Shown piece after piece: positions 21,719 through 29,180 of a stretch of 29,180 nt of DNA. The stretch covers positions 1 through 29,180 of the forward strand of contig CABVDE010000025.1 of the NCBI GenBank assembly GCA_902496945.1. Reading direction: 5' to 3'. Both the position numbers and the translations under genes were made by a program. Within the stretch, counting starts at the first letter, position 1, and each line of letters starts with the position of its first letter. The notes below the pieces were generated by a model. That model made no database searches and was not told the DNA's origin. It saw only the letters and a program-made list of their open reading frames with translations. This DNA comes from an uncultured Collinsella sp. GTDB lineage: Bacteria; Actinomycetota; Coriobacteriia; Coriobacteriales; Coriobacteriaceae.

Positions 21719-22834
21719 ATGGCCGAGCTGACGCCTCGCATGAAGGAGCTCGTCCAGCCCTACTTGGCCGGTATTGAGCCCTACGATCCCAACTTTACGC
21801 CCACGCGCATCAACCTTTCGGCCAACGAGAATACCTATCCCGTGCCGGCTGGCGTGCGCGAGGCAGTTGATGCGGCCTTGGCTGCCACGCCGCTCAACCG
21901 CTATCCCGATCCCATGTCCAATGACCTGCGCGACGAGCTTGCTGCCTGGCATGGCGTGACGCGCGAGAACATCTGCGTGGGAAACGGCGGCGACGAGCTG
22001 CTCTATAACTACCTGCTGGCGTTTGGCGGCGCGGGGCGGACCCTGCTCAACTGCCCGCCGTGCTTTAGCGAGTATGCGTTCTTTGCGTCGCTCTGCCAGA
22101 CCGAGGTGCGCGACGTGTGGCGCGACCCCTCGACCTTTGAGCTCGACCAGGACGCCGTGCTTGCGGTGGCGCCGGAGTGCAGCTTGGCCATCGTGACCTC
22201 GCCCAACAATCCCACGGGCGATGTGGCGCCGCTCGACTTTGTCGCGGCCCTGTGCGATGCGTGCCCCGGCATGGTAATGGTCGACGAGGCCTACGTTGAA
22301 TTTGCCGACGATTCGTTTGGCGCGGCCTCCACGGCGCAAGGGCTTATCGCCGAGCATCTCAACCTAGTGATTCTGCACACGCTGTCCAAGGCGTTTGGCG
22401 CCGCCGGCACGCGCCTTGGCTATGTGATTGCGGCGCCCGAGGTTATTGACGTGTTCGCGGCGATTCGCCAGATTTACTCGGTTAATGTGCTGAGCCAAGC
22501 CGCGGCGCTTGCCTGCGTGCGCGCGCGCGATGCGTATGCACCCGTGGTGGCGCAAGTCGCATCCGAGCGCGAACGCGAGTTGTGCGCCCTGCGCGCGATG
22601 GCTGCCGAGGGCATGCCCGTGGAGGCATGGCCGAGCTCAGCAAACTTTGTGCTCGTGCGCACCCCGCACGCCACGCGCGTACGTGAGCGCCTGCGCGACG
22701 ATTATTCGATATTGGTGCGCGACTTTAGCTACGCGCCGGGGCTCGCGGACTGCCTGCGTATTACCGTGGGCACGCCGCAGGAAAACGAAGAAGTGCTGGA
22801 CGCGTTCGCCGCGCTGGTGAAGGAGGAGATGTAG
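21719..22834 (+). CDS. hisC: Histidinol-phosphate aminotransferase
   Basis: 371 residues, PLP-dependent fold type I enzyme converting imidazole-acetol phosphate and glutamate to histidinol phosphate. Visible motifs: INLSANENTYPVP, NRYPDPMSNDLRDELA, VTSPNNPTGD, VDEAYVEFAD and the PLP lysine K224 in TLSKAFGAAGTRLGY. The ribosome binding site GAGGAGG lies inside the end of hisD, and the ATG starts one base after the hisD stop. Confidence 0.97.
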   Translation: MAELTPRMKELVQPYLAGIEPYDPNFTPTRINLSANENTYPVPAGVREAVDAALAATPLNRYPDPMSNDLRDELAAWHGVTRENICVGNGGDELLYNYLLAFGGAGRTLLNCPPCFSEYAFFASLCQTEVRDVWRDPSTFELDQDAVLAVAPECSLAIVTSPNNPTGDVAPLDFVAALCDACPGMVMVDEAYVEFADDSFGAASTAQGLIAEHLNLVILHTLSKAFGAAGTRLGYVIAAPEVIDVFAAIRQIYSVNVLSQAAALACVRARDAYAPVVAQVASERERELCALRAMAAEGMPVEAWPSSANFVLVRTPHATRVRERLRDDYSILVRDFSYAPGLADCLRITVGTPQENEEVLDAFAALVKEEM

Positions 22835-23422
22835 ATGGACCGTTATGCCGAGGTAACCCGTAAGACAGGCGAGACCGACATTGTCGTCAAGCTCGACCTA
22901 GATGGATCAGGCGTGTGCGATATCTCGACCGGCGTGCCGTTTTTCGACCATATGCTCAACGCCTTTGGCCGCCATGGTCTGTTTGACCTGACGGTGCACG
23001 CGGTGGGCGACGTGGAGGTCGACGCGCATCACACCGTCGAGGACACGGGCATTGTGCTGGGCGACGCGTTTTGCCAGGCACTGGGCGATAAGGCGGGCAT
23101 CACACGCTTTGCCGACGCGGCGATTGCCATGGACGAGACGCTCGTGATGGCCGCCGTGGACATCTCGGGTCGTGGGCAGGCCTACTGCGAGCTGCCCGTG
23201 CCGACTGAGCGCGTGGGCAGCTTCGATACCGAGCTGGCCGTCGAGTTCTTCTACGCCTTTGCGCGCGATGCCAAGCTCACGCTGCACGTGCGCGAGCTGG
23301 CGGGTGGCAATTCGCACCACATTATCGAGGCCGCCTTTAAGGCCGTGGGCCGCACGATGCGCCATGCCTGCGAACTCGATCCCCGCGTGCAAGGCATCCC
23401 CAGCACCAAGGGTTCACTGTAA
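22835..23422 (+). CDS. hisB: Imidazoleglycerol-phosphate dehydratase
   Basis: 195 residues, the monofunctional form without the N-terminal phosphatase found in E. coli, so histidinol phosphatase must come from another gene. Metal-binding histidine clusters are intact: FDHMLNAFGRHG, DAHHTVEDTGI and GGNSHHIIEAAFKA. It begins directly after the hisC stop; its ribosome binding site (AAGGAGGAG) lies in the hisC end. A 23-bp inverted repeat follows the stop. Confidence 0.97.
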   Translation: MDRYAEVTRKTGETDIVVKLDLDGSGVCDISTGVPFFDHMLNAFGRHGLFDLTVHAVGDVEVDAHHTVEDTGIVLGDAFCQALGDKAGITRFADAAIAMDETLVMAAVDISGRGQAYCELPVPTERVGSFDTELAVEFFYAFARDAKLTLHVRELAGGNSHHIIEAAFKAVGRTMRHACELDPRVQGIPSTKGSL

Positions 23423-23428
23423 CCTACT

Positions 23429-23527
23429 AAAAAGGGACAGGTTTATTTTGGCAGGTTTTATCTGCGGAAATGCTGTCTCATGTGGTGGGTGAACGTTTAA
23501 CCGACCAAAATAAACCTGTCCCTTTTT
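23429..23527. repeat. 23-bp perfect inverted repeat between hisB and hisH
   Basis: Arms 23429-23451 and 23505-23527 (core GGGACAGGTTTATTTTGG) are perfect complements around a 53-base loop. The motif TTTTGGCAGGTTTT occurs at the inner edge of the left arm and again at the outer edge of the right arm. This looks like an inserted small repeat element; it splits an otherwise tightly packed operon. Confidence 0.85.
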
Positions 23528-23560
23528 GGCAGGTTTTGGATGAGGAAAAGGGAGGGTCGC

Positions 23561-24262
23561 GTGGGCGAACCGAAGATCGTGGTGGTCGACTACCACAAGG
23601 GCAACTTGTCGAGCGTCGTGCGCGGGCTTGCGCGTGCCGGTGCCGTCGCCTGCACGTCGGACGATCCGGAGCAGATCCGCAACGCCGACGGCTTGGTTAT
23701 CCCGGGCGTGGGCGCGTTCTATGACGCGATCGCCTTTATGCGCCAGAGCGGTGAGGCGGACGCGGTGCTCGACGCCGTTGCCGCCGGAACTCCGCTGTTC
23801 GGTATCTGCCTGGGCCTTCAGCTGTTTTTTCAGCGCGGTAACGAGGGCGTGCCGGCGAGCGAGGGTGAGGCCGCGGATGGAGACGCTTCCGAGCAGGCCG
23901 GTGGTCCCTGGGTCGATGGCCTGGGCATCATGCGCGGCTCGTGCACGCGCCTGGAGTCGAGCCGCCTGAAGGTCCCGCACGTGGGCTGGGACCAGGTGCA
24001 CATGACGCCCGCCGGTGCGGCCGACCCGCTGCTTGCTGGCTTTGCCGAGGGCGCCAACATGTACTTCACCCACAGCTATGCGGTGGCGGGCGACGCCGAT
24101 ACCGCCGATGTGCTGGCCCGCACGCACTACACGAGGAGCTTCCCGTGCATCGTGCGCCATGGCAACGTGTGGGGCTGCCAGTTCCATCCCGAGAAATCCT
24201 CCGTGCTGGGTCAGCTCATCCTTAAGAACTTCGTGAACATCGTCGAGGAGGCCGGCCGATGA
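23561..24262 (+). CDS. hisH: Imidazole glycerol phosphate synthase, glutaminase subunit
   Basis: 233 residues; frees ammonia from glutamine for HisF. Glutaminase triad: nucleophile C83 in GICLGLQLFF and the His-Glu pair in GCQFHPEKSS. VDYHKGNLSSV, VIPGVGAFYDAI and LKVPHVGWDQV are typical of the family. The GTG at 23561 (MGEPKIVVVDYHKGNL) is preferred because GGGAGGG lies just upstream; an ATG seven codons earlier has no site and abuts the repeat. An insertion at about residues 93-112 (EGVPASEGEAADGDASEQAG) is longer than usual. The stop overlaps the hisA start (ATGA). Confidence 0.95.
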   Translation: MGEPKIVVVDYHKGNLSSVVRGLARAGAVACTSDDPEQIRNADGLVIPGVGAFYDAIAFMRQSGEADAVLDAVAAGTPLFGICLGLQLFFQRGNEGVPASEGEAADGDASEQAGGPWVDGLGIMRGSCTRLESSRLKVPHVGWDQVHMTPAGAADPLLAGFAEGANMYFTHSYAVAGDADTADVLARTHYTRSFPCIVRHGNVWGCQFHPEKSSVLGQLILKNFVNIVEEAGR

Positions 24263-25002
24263 TCCTGTTTCCTGCAATCGATCTGATCGGCGGCAAGGTT
24301 GTGCGCCTAGAGCGCGGCGACCGCAGCCGCTGCAAGGTATATTCCGACGACCCTGTCGCCGTCGCCCGCTCGTTTGCCGAGCAAGGCGCGAGCTGGGTGC
24401 ACGTCGTCGACCTGTCCGCGGCCTTTGGCGAGGACGAGGACGCGTGCGCTGCCAACTCGGCGGCGATTAAGGCCATCTGCGGTGTTGATGACTTGTCCGT
24501 GGACGTGGGCGGCGGCGTTCGCTCGCTCGCACGCATCGATGAGCTTGCCGGTTATGGCGCGCGCCGTATCGCACTGGGTACCGTGCTCGTGACCGAGCCG
24601 GGTTTTGCCGAGGTGGCGGCTCGCAGTTTTGGCGAACTGCTGGTGGCAGACATTGCCGCGCGCGACGGCCAGGTCAAAGTGAACGGCTGGCGCGACGGCG
24701 CGGGCGTGGCGCTCGACGATGCCGTGGCTCAGCTCGCCAACCTGGGCTTTAAGCACCTGGTCTATACCGATATCGCGCGCGACGGCATGCAGACGGGCAT
24801 CGACGTGGCGGCGTATCGCCACGTTGCCGAAGTCGCAGGTTTTCCCGTCGTGGCGTCGGGCGGTATCTCGACGCTCGACGACATCCGTGCGCTTGCCGCG
24901 GTGGGTGAGGACGCCATCGAGGGCGCCATCACCGGCCGTGCGCTCTACGAGGGTAACTTTACGCTGGCCCAGGCGCTGGCCGCCGCCCGAGGGGAGGAGT
25001 AG
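24259..25002 (+). CDS. hisA: ProFAR isomerase (HisA)
   Basis: 247 residues, a beta-alpha barrel that opens the ribose ring of ProFAR to PRFAR. Catalytic aspartates are D8 (FPAIDLIGGKVVRLERGD) and about D131 (LLVADIAARDGQVKV). Phosphate-binding loops appear as VGGGVRSL and ASGGISTLDDI. Dual activity with tryptophan synthesis (PriA), known in many actinobacteria, cannot be judged from sequence alone. It starts in a 4-base overlap with hisH. Confidence 0.96.
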   Translation: MILFPAIDLIGGKVVRLERGDRSRCKVYSDDPVAVARSFAEQGASWVHVVDLSAAFGEDEDACAANSAAIKAICGVDDLSVDVGGGVRSLARIDELAGYGARRIALGTVLVTEPGFAEVAARSFGELLVADIAARDGQVKVNGWRDGAGVALDDAVAQLANLGFKHLVYTDIARDGMQTGIDVAAYRHVAEVAGFPVVASGGISTLDDIRALAAVGEDAIEGAITGRALYEGNFTLAQALAAARGEE

Positions 25003-25005
25003 CCC

Positions 25006-25788
25006 ATGCTTACCAAACGCGTGATTCCCTGTCTGGACGTCAAGGACGGCCGCGTGGTTAAGGGCGTCAACTTTGTGAGTTTGCGCGACGCGGGCGATCC
25101 GGTGGAGCTAGCCCGCGCCTACGATCGCGAGGGCGCGGACGAGGTCGTGTTTTTGGACATCACCGCGACGAGCGACAACCGCGCGACGACCATCGAGATG
25201 GCGGCACATGCTGCCGAGGAGCTGGCCATTCCCTATACCGTGGGTGGCGGCTTCCGCGATCTGGCGGGTATGCGGACCATGGTTGCCGCCGGTGCCGACA
25301 AGGTGTCGCTTAATTCTGCCGCCGTGCGCGATCCATCGCTGATCAGCCAGGCTGCCGCGGCGTTTGGCAGCCAGGCCGTGGTTGTGGCGATTGATGCCAA
25401 GCGCGTGGGCCTGCCCGGCGCATCCGGTGCGGACAAGTGGGAGGTCTTTACGGCGGGCGGTCGTAACGCCACGGGTATCGACGCGGTGGCGTGGGCCGAG
25501 GAAGCGGCCCGTCGCGGTGCCGGCGAGATCTTGCTCACCAGCATGGATCGCGATGGTACCAAGGCCGGTTTTGATCTGGCACTCACCCGCGCCGTGGCGC
25601 GCGCGGTGCCGATTCCCGTCATCGCGAGCGGCGGCGTGGGCACGCTCGAGCATTTCGCCGAGGGTGTGATCGAGGGCGAAGCCGACGCCGTACTGGCGGC
25701 AAGCGTCTTCCACTTTGGAACCTTCAGTATCCGTCAAGTGAAGGAATATATGGCTTCTCAAGGAATCCCTGTGAGATTGGACTTTTAG
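25006..25788 (+). CDS. hisF: Imidazole glycerol phosphate synthase, cyclase subunit
   Basis: 260 residues, a beta-alpha barrel that joins PRFAR with ammonia to give imidazole glycerol phosphate and AICAR. Catalytic aspartates D11 (RVIPCLDVKDGRVVKGVNF) and D130 (VVAIDAKR) are in place, as are VFLDITAT, TVGGGFRD, LLTSMDRDGTKAGFD and IASGGVGT. GGGGAGG in the end of hisA serves as ribosome binding site. It ends directly before the hisI start. Confidence 0.97.
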   Translation: MLTKRVIPCLDVKDGRVVKGVNFVSLRDAGDPVELARAYDREGADEVVFLDITATSDNRATTIEMAAHAAEELAIPYTVGGGFRDLAGMRTMVAAGADKVSLNSAAVRDPSLISQAAAAFGSQAVVVAIDAKRVGLPGASGADKWEVFTAGGRNATGIDAVAWAEEAARRGAGEILLTSMDRDGTKAGFDLALTRAVARAVPIPVIASGGVGTLEHFAEGVIEGEADAVLAASVFHFGTFSIRQVKEYMASQGIPVRLDF

Positions 25789-26118
25789 ATGGAGCAAGTG
25801 ACGACTGCGGCTGAGCTCAAATATGACGCCAAGGGGTTGATTCCTTGTGTGGTTCAGCAGTATGACACCGGAGAGGTGCTTATGGTTGCCTGGATGAACG
25901 AGGAGTCGGTGGGGCTGACGCTCAAGACCGGGACCACCTGGTTTTGGAGTCGAAGCCGCCAGGAGTTCTGGAACAAGGGCGCGACGAGCGGCAACATGCA
26001 GGAGGTCAAGGAGCTCTGGGCAGACTGCGACAGCGATACGCTGCTGGTCAAGGTCGACTCGCCGGGTCCGGCCTGCCACACCGGCAACCGTACCTGCTTC
26101 TTTAAGAAACTCGCGTAG
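25789..26118 (+). CDS. hisI: Phosphoribosyl-AMP cyclohydrolase
   Basis: 109 residues, a zinc enzyme opening the purine ring of PR-AMP. VAWMNEESVGLTLKTG, WFWSRSRQEFWNKGATSGN, the metal-binding DCDSD and CHTGNRTCF are all present. It is a separate protein and not fused to HisE. The ATG follows the hisF stop with no gap, so translation is probably coupled. Confidence 0.96.
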   Translation: MEQVTTAAELKYDAKGLIPCVVQQYDTGEVLMVAWMNEESVGLTLKTGTTWFWSRSRQEFWNKGATSGNMQEVKELWADCDSDTLLVKVDSPGPACHTGNRTCFFKKLA

Positions 26119-26164
26119 GGCGGGCGTTCGATAAGACGCTCGGCCAACCAGAAAGGATTGAACC

Positions 26165-26482
26165 ATGGGTGTGCGCACCGCAAATGTTCAGGATGGAAAT
26201 ATCGGTGAGACGCTGACGGGCCTTGCCGAGGTGATTCACGGCCGTCGCGACGCATCGCCGCAGGAGAGCTATACCGCGCGTCTGCTGACCGACGTCGAGG
26301 ACGAGCTGCTCAAGAAGCTTGCCGAGGAGGCGAGCGAGGTGATCATGGCCTGCAAGGATGACGATCACGATCACATTCGCTACGAGGCCGGCGACCTGGT
26401 CTACCACCTGCTCGTGACGCTCGAGCGCTACGGTATCACCCTCGACGAGCTGGCCGGCGAACTCAACGCTCGCCGCCACTAG
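26165..26482 (+). CDS. hisE: Phosphoribosyl-ATP pyrophosphatase
   Basis: 105 residues, an all-alpha MazG-like fold enzyme that turns PR-ATP into PR-AMP. The metal-binding helix motifs KKLAEEASEVIMACKDDD and YEAGDLVYHLLV are clear. AGAAAGGA lies upstream of the ATG. It is the last gene of the operon, followed by stacked inverted repeats. Confidence 0.95.
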   Translation: MGVRTANVQDGNIGETLTGLAEVIHGRRDASPQESYTARLLTDVEDELLKKLAEEASEVIMACKDDDHDHIRYEAGDLVYHLLVTLERYGITLDELAGELNARRH

Positions 26483-26491
26483 TCAAACCCA

Positions 26492-26559
26492 GGGGTAGCT
26501 AATTTGGGACGGGGCTACCCCAACCAAATGATCCGTTTTCCTCCGTCCCCAACGGATCA
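26492..26559. repeat. Overlapping inverted repeats after hisE
   Basis: GGGGTAGC/GCTACCCC (26492-26499, 26514-26521) and TGATCCGTT/AACGGATCA (26529-26537, 26551-26559) form two hairpins. An alternative pairing joins GGGACGG (about 26507) with CCGTCCC (about 26543). Mutually exclusive structures are possible. There is no T-run. Confidence 0.6.
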
Positions 26560-26564
26560 AATAG

Positions 26565-26633
26565 AAGTTGCGGTGGAATAGTTCTTGTTTGACGGTCCTA
26601 GGGCTAAAAACAGGAACTATTCCACCGCAACTT
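26565..26633. terminator. 26-bp inverted repeat between convergent genes
   Basis: Arms 26565-26590 and 26608-26633 (core GCGGTGGAATAGTTC) match at 25 of 26 positions with a G-T wobble at the other. The loop is 17 bases. It lies between hisE and the convergent phosphatase gene and could stop transcription from both sides, although T-runs are short. Confidence 0.6.
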
Positions 26634-26645
26634 ATGAAGGGATGG

Positions 26646-27557
26646 CTAGGCGAGGGGTGCGGATTCCCATTCGCCGGTGGGGTGGGGGATGTCGAAGGCC
26701 CGGTAGCCGCAGTTGTAGGCGTGGGCCTGGGCCTCGCGGATATTCCAGCAGATGTCACAGGCGCGGTGCGCGTCCGAGCCAAAGGTGATGGGTACCTCGG
26801 CGTGGACGAAGCAGCGCAGCAGCCCCCTCGAGGGGTAATAGTCGTCGAGTCCCTTGCGCGGTGCGGCAGTCGAGACCTCAACGCGACGGCCCGTGTCGTG
26901 GGCGCACTCTGCCATCTGCTTCCAGAACGGCGCAGGGTCAAAGTCGGGTGCAAAGCCTTCTTTCGAAAAGCGCATGACCAGGTCGGGATGGGCCATCACG
27001 TCAAAGTTGAGTGAGCTTTCGCAAGCATGGCACCAGTCATCGACATAGTGCTCCCACACGCCGCGCACGCCTAAGTTTTCCCAAATATGCAGGTCGGTGC
27101 TATCGTCGATCCAACCGCAGCGCGAATCGGGTGTATCGGTACGAGCGACGTCCTCCGTTCCCGTCGTACCCGCAGCGCCGGCCATGATATCGCCCGGATC
27201 GCCAATCCAGTGCACGCTGCCCAGGCGCACCGTGGCACCTGCGGACCAGTGCTCAACCAAAGGCTCGCAACCTTCGTACCAATCGCATTCAAATCCGTAG
27301 ATAAAGCTGAGCTCCGGCGCGATCTGCGCGGCGAGTTTGCGGGCATCCTCAAAGGCCAGGCGATGCACCGGCAAGTCGCCCTCGACGACCTGTACCTCGC
27401 AGTTAGCATCCAGGCTGGCAGGCAAGGTGAGGTGGTCGGTCGAGACCATGACCTGACATCCAGCGGCGGCAGCAGCACGGACATTGTCCTCAAACGAGGC
27501 ATGGCCGTCCGAAAACGAGGTATGGGTATGGCAATCGACCAGCGGACATGCGGACAT
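26646..27557 (-). CDS. hisJ: PHP-family histidinol-phosphatase
   Basis: 303 residues of the PHP metallo-phosphatase fold: N-terminal metal motif DCHTHTSFSDGH (H10, H12), STDHLTLPA, YGFECDWYEG, LGSVHWIG, MAHPDLVMRF, EVSTAAPRKG and ITFGSDAHRA. This is the HisJ/HisK type of histidinol-phosphate phosphatase. It supplies exactly the step missing from the neighbouring operon, since the HisB here lacks a phosphatase domain. It is transcribed toward hisE. AAAGGAG lies 5 bases before the ATG at 27557. On the minus strand TACAAT (27590-27595) is a possible -10, without a clear -35. Confidence 0.88.
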   Translation of the reverse strand: MSACPLVDCHTHTSFSDGHASFEDNVRAAAAAGCQVMVSTDHLTLPASLDANCEVQVVEGDLPVHRLAFEDARKLAAQIAPELSFIYGFECDWYEGCEPLVEHWSAGATVRLGSVHWIGDPGDIMAGAAGTTGTEDVARTDTPDSRCGWIDDSTDLHIWENLGVRGVWEHYVDDWCHACESSLNFDVMAHPDLVMRFSKEGFAPDFDPAPFWKQMAECAHDTGRRVEVSTAAPRKGLDDYYPSRGLLRCFVHAEVPITFGSDAHRACDICWNIREAQAHAYNCGYRAFDIPHPTGEWESAPLA

Positions 27558-27877
27558 GGTGACTCCTTTGCATTTGGCGAATCTGCTCCATTGTAATGGC
27601 GCGACCTCTGGCGTGTCGTGCGCGCCGGGTGCCGAAATCGAGTGGAAAGGCTGCGCCGCGCGCGGTGCGGCCTCGCTTGCGCTCTCAAAACATGTACGTC
27701 AGCCTCCAAAAGCGACAAAAAACGACATGTTTGGAGGCTGATGTACACGTTTGGATGGGGGTGAGGGCGGCGACGGACGAAAGTCGCACCTATCCCATGA
27801 CGCCGCCCCTGCGCCGCCCGCGATGTGCTAGCGTTTGGATGAACAAAACGAGCCCGCGCGGAAAGGAACCGGACCGT
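27558..27877. other. Divergent intergenic region with a hairpin
   Basis: About 320 bases between the phosphatase gene and the LarC-domain gene. It contains an 18-bp inverted repeat with one mismatch: TGTACGTCAGCCTCCAAA (27693-27710) and TTTGGAGGCTGATGTACA (27730-27747), with an A/C-rich 19-base loop. Otherwise only weak promoter-like bases were seen. No gene is supported here. Confidence 0.65.
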
Positions 27878-28354
27878 ATGCCATGCGATAGCAAATCCCC
27901 ACTGTCCCGCGAGACCGATGCGCCCGAGACCATCGTCAAGCTGGAGTGCGACATCGACGACGCGTCTTCCGAGGTGCTCGCCTACGCCGCCGACCGTCTG
28001 CGCGAGGCGGGTGCGCGCGAGGTGCACTGGCTGCCTCTCTATTGCAAGAAAGGCCGCCCCGGCTGGCAACTGCAGGTAATCTGCACCCACGAGGACATTG
28101 ACCGTCTGCAGACGATTATCTTTTTGGAAACCACGACCAACGGCATTCGTCGCCAGGCCATGGAGCGCGTCTGCCTGCCGCGCCGCTTTGAGCAGGTGGC
28201 GACGCCTTGGGGCGAGGTGGCCGTAAAGGTGGCCACCCTGCCCGACGGCAGCGAGCGCGCGGCACCCGAGTACGAGGACTGCGCTCGTCTTGCCCGCGAG
28301 CATAACGTGCCGCTCCAACGCGTGATGCAGGCGGCACAAGCCGAGGCACTGTGA
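27878..28354 (+). CDS. larC: LarC C-terminal domain protein (nickel-pincer chelatase-like)
   Basis: 158 residues matching only the C-terminal half of LarC, which inserts nickel into the pincer cofactor of lactate racemase-type enzymes. Landmarks: LECDIDDASSEVLAYAADRL, LPLYCKKGRPGWQLQV, IIFLETTTNGIRRQAMER, TPWGEVAVKVA and APEYEDCARLAREHNVPL. The N-terminal LarC domain is absent in this window, and the frame upstream is not LarC-like. In Lactobacillus plantarum the two LarC parts are joined by ribosomal frameshifting, but no LarC N-terminal sequence was seen just upstream here. The ATG at 27878 is chosen as the first behind GGAAAGGA; an ATG 13 codons earlier lacks a site. Function as a stand-alone chelatase is inference. 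Confidence 0.8.
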   Translation: MPCDSKSPLSRETDAPETIVKLECDIDDASSEVLAYAADRLREAGAREVHWLPLYCKKGRPGWQLQVICTHEDIDRLQTIIFLETTTNGIRRQAMERVCLPRRFEQVATPWGEVAVKVATLPDGSERAAPEYEDCARLAREHNVPLQRVMQAAQAEAL

Positions 28355-28417
28355 TTTGAGTGACACAGGCCAACGACGCGCCGCACCAATCCTATTAACT
28401 CCACCGAAAGGATCCCC

Positions 28418-28987
28418 ATGAAATACCTCATCGCCTCCGACATCCACGGCTCGGCATATTGGACCGAGCGCCTCTGCGCCGCCATCGAGCGCGAGAACCC
28501 CGACCGCATCGTGCTGCTGGGCGACCTGCTCTATCACGGTCCGCGCAACGACCTGCCGCGCGACTACGCCCCCAAGCGCGTGATTCCGCTGCTCAACGAC
28601 TTGGCGGCGACAGGCCGCTTGACGGCGGTGCGTGGCAATTGCGAGGCGGAGGTCGACCAGATGGTGCTCGACGTGCCCTGCATGGCGGACAGCTCGATGC
28701 TGGTGGACGACCATGGGCGCACGTTGTTCTTCACACACGGGCACGTATTTGGCGCGGGTCTGCACAACAGCGTGGACAACGTGCCGGCACTGCCGCAGGG
28801 CGCGGCGCTCGTGTACGGCCACACGCACATCAAGGTGAACCAGGAAAGCGCAGGGCATCCCGGCCTGTGGCTGTTCAACCCGGGCAGCGTGTCCATCCCC
28901 AAGGACGGCACGCACAGCTACGGTATCTACGAGAGCGGCTTGCCGGTTGAACAGGCGTTCAGGCACGTGGTTTTGGAGGAGCGGTAA
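28418..28987 (+). CDS. yfcE: YfcE-type metallophosphodiesterase
   Basis: 189 residues of the calcineurin-like phosphoesterase fold. All metal-binding blocks are present: ASDIHGS, LLGDLLYHGPRN, VRGNCEAEVD, FFTHGHVFG, VYGHTHIK and FNPGSVSIP. The family hydrolyses phosphodiesters in vitro; the natural substrate is not settled. GAAAGGA sets the ATG at 28418. Its TAA overlaps the ATG of the next gene by one base. Confidence 0.93.
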   Translation: MKYLIASDIHGSAYWTERLCAAIERENPDRIVLLGDLLYHGPRNDLPRDYAPKRVIPLLNDLAATGRLTAVRGNCEAEVDQMVLDVPCMADSSMLVDDHGRTLFFTHGHVFGAGLHNSVDNVPALPQGAALVYGHTHIKVNQESAGHPGLWLFNPGSVSIPKDGTHSYGIYESGLPVEQAFRHVVLEER

Positions 28988-29180
28988 TGGCAGAGTGGAA
29001 AGAGACGGGCGCGGGGAGCCTGGCGGGGATCACGCGCGACACGTCGACGCTGGTGGACGCGCGCGACGAGATGCAGCAGCTCGTCGAGATCATCTGGCGG
29101 CTGCGTCAGCCCGACGGCTGTCCGTGGGATCGCAAGCAGACCCATGCCTCCATTGCCAAGAACATGATCGAGGAGGCTTA
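28987..29180 (+). CDS. mazG: MazG NTP pyrophosphohydrolase, 5' part
   Basis: The first 64 codons are visible; the gene runs past the window. The motif IIWRLRQPDGCPWDRKQTHA followed by SIAKNMIEEAY is the hallmark N-terminal metal-binding region of MazG, which hydrolyses (d)NTPs to monophosphates. A leader of about 30 residues precedes the domain. It starts within the stop codon of the phosphodiesterase gene (TAATG), so it is translationally coupled to it. Confidence 0.93.
   Translation, partial: MAEWKETGAGSLAGITRDTSTLVDARDEMQQLVEIIWRLRQPDGCPWDRKQTHASIAKNMIEEA

Noticed and set aside
19789..21741. 650-residue minus-strand frame opposite hisZG and hisD
   Set aside because: Antisense shadow; the plus strand encodes clear HisG and HisD motifs, and the minus frame shows no family features.
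27071..28966. 631-residue minus-strand frame across larC, yfcE and the phosphatase gene
   Set aside because: Crosses three recognised genes and two intergenic regions; repetitive composition and no start signal.

Overview
The window is high-GC DNA whose content and texture suggest a gut actinobacterium of the class Coriobacteriia, most likely Collinsella or a close relative. This is an inference from phosphoketolase, a mannose-family PTS, a his operon that starts with hisZ fused to hisG, strong purine-rich ribosome binding sites, and many long hairpins between genes. No rRNA, tRNA or CRISPR array was recognised.

Layout. (1) 1-1884: the 3' part of a phosphoketolase gene. (2) 1885-9660: an accessory, partly decayed region of lower and uneven GC. 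It holds perfect inverted repeats, an orphan HTH-like protein, an 8-base periodic repeat array around a cruciform, a fused ABC exporter with a tyrosine-rich secreted protein, a nonsense-broken fragment that may come from a mobile element, an AAA/DUF4143 ATPase with 23-base repeats at its promoter, and a broken three-gene minus-strand cassette (thioredoxin-like protein, exported cysteine-containing peptide, small membrane protein). (3) 9733-11725: a small unknown protein and two overlapping GntR/UTRA regulators. (4) 12002-18212: a sugar-derivative PTS locus in three transcription units: SIS deglycase-like protein + EIIA + EIIB; EIIC + EIID + FrlC-like epimerase; and a second SIS copy that appears identical base for base. 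The combination of SIS protein, FrlC-like epimerase, mannose-family PTS and GntR/UTRA regulators fits uptake and breakdown of Amadori compounds such as fructoselysine. (5) 18475-26482: a complete histidine operon, hisZG-D-C-B-H-A-F-I-E. A convergent PHP-type histidinol phosphatase (26646-27557) supplies the step missing from the operon. (6) 27878-29180: a free-standing LarC C-terminal domain, a YfcE-type phosphodiesterase and the start of mazG.

How the parts work together. Each of the three PTS-locus units begins with a promoter carrying two GGTATYAA-type half-sites 33-35 bases apart around the -10 region, so the tandem GntR proteins upstream probably control all three. In the his cluster HisZG and HisE, I, A, H, F, B, C, D plus the PHP phosphatase cover every step from PRPP and ATP to histidine. 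The accessory region looks like a place where peptide-export and peptide-maturation cassettes have come and gone.

The most unusual items are the HisZ-HisG fusion, the ORF-exact identical SIS pair, the 8-base periodic array, the hairpins that share one loop sequence, and the decayed peptide cassette.
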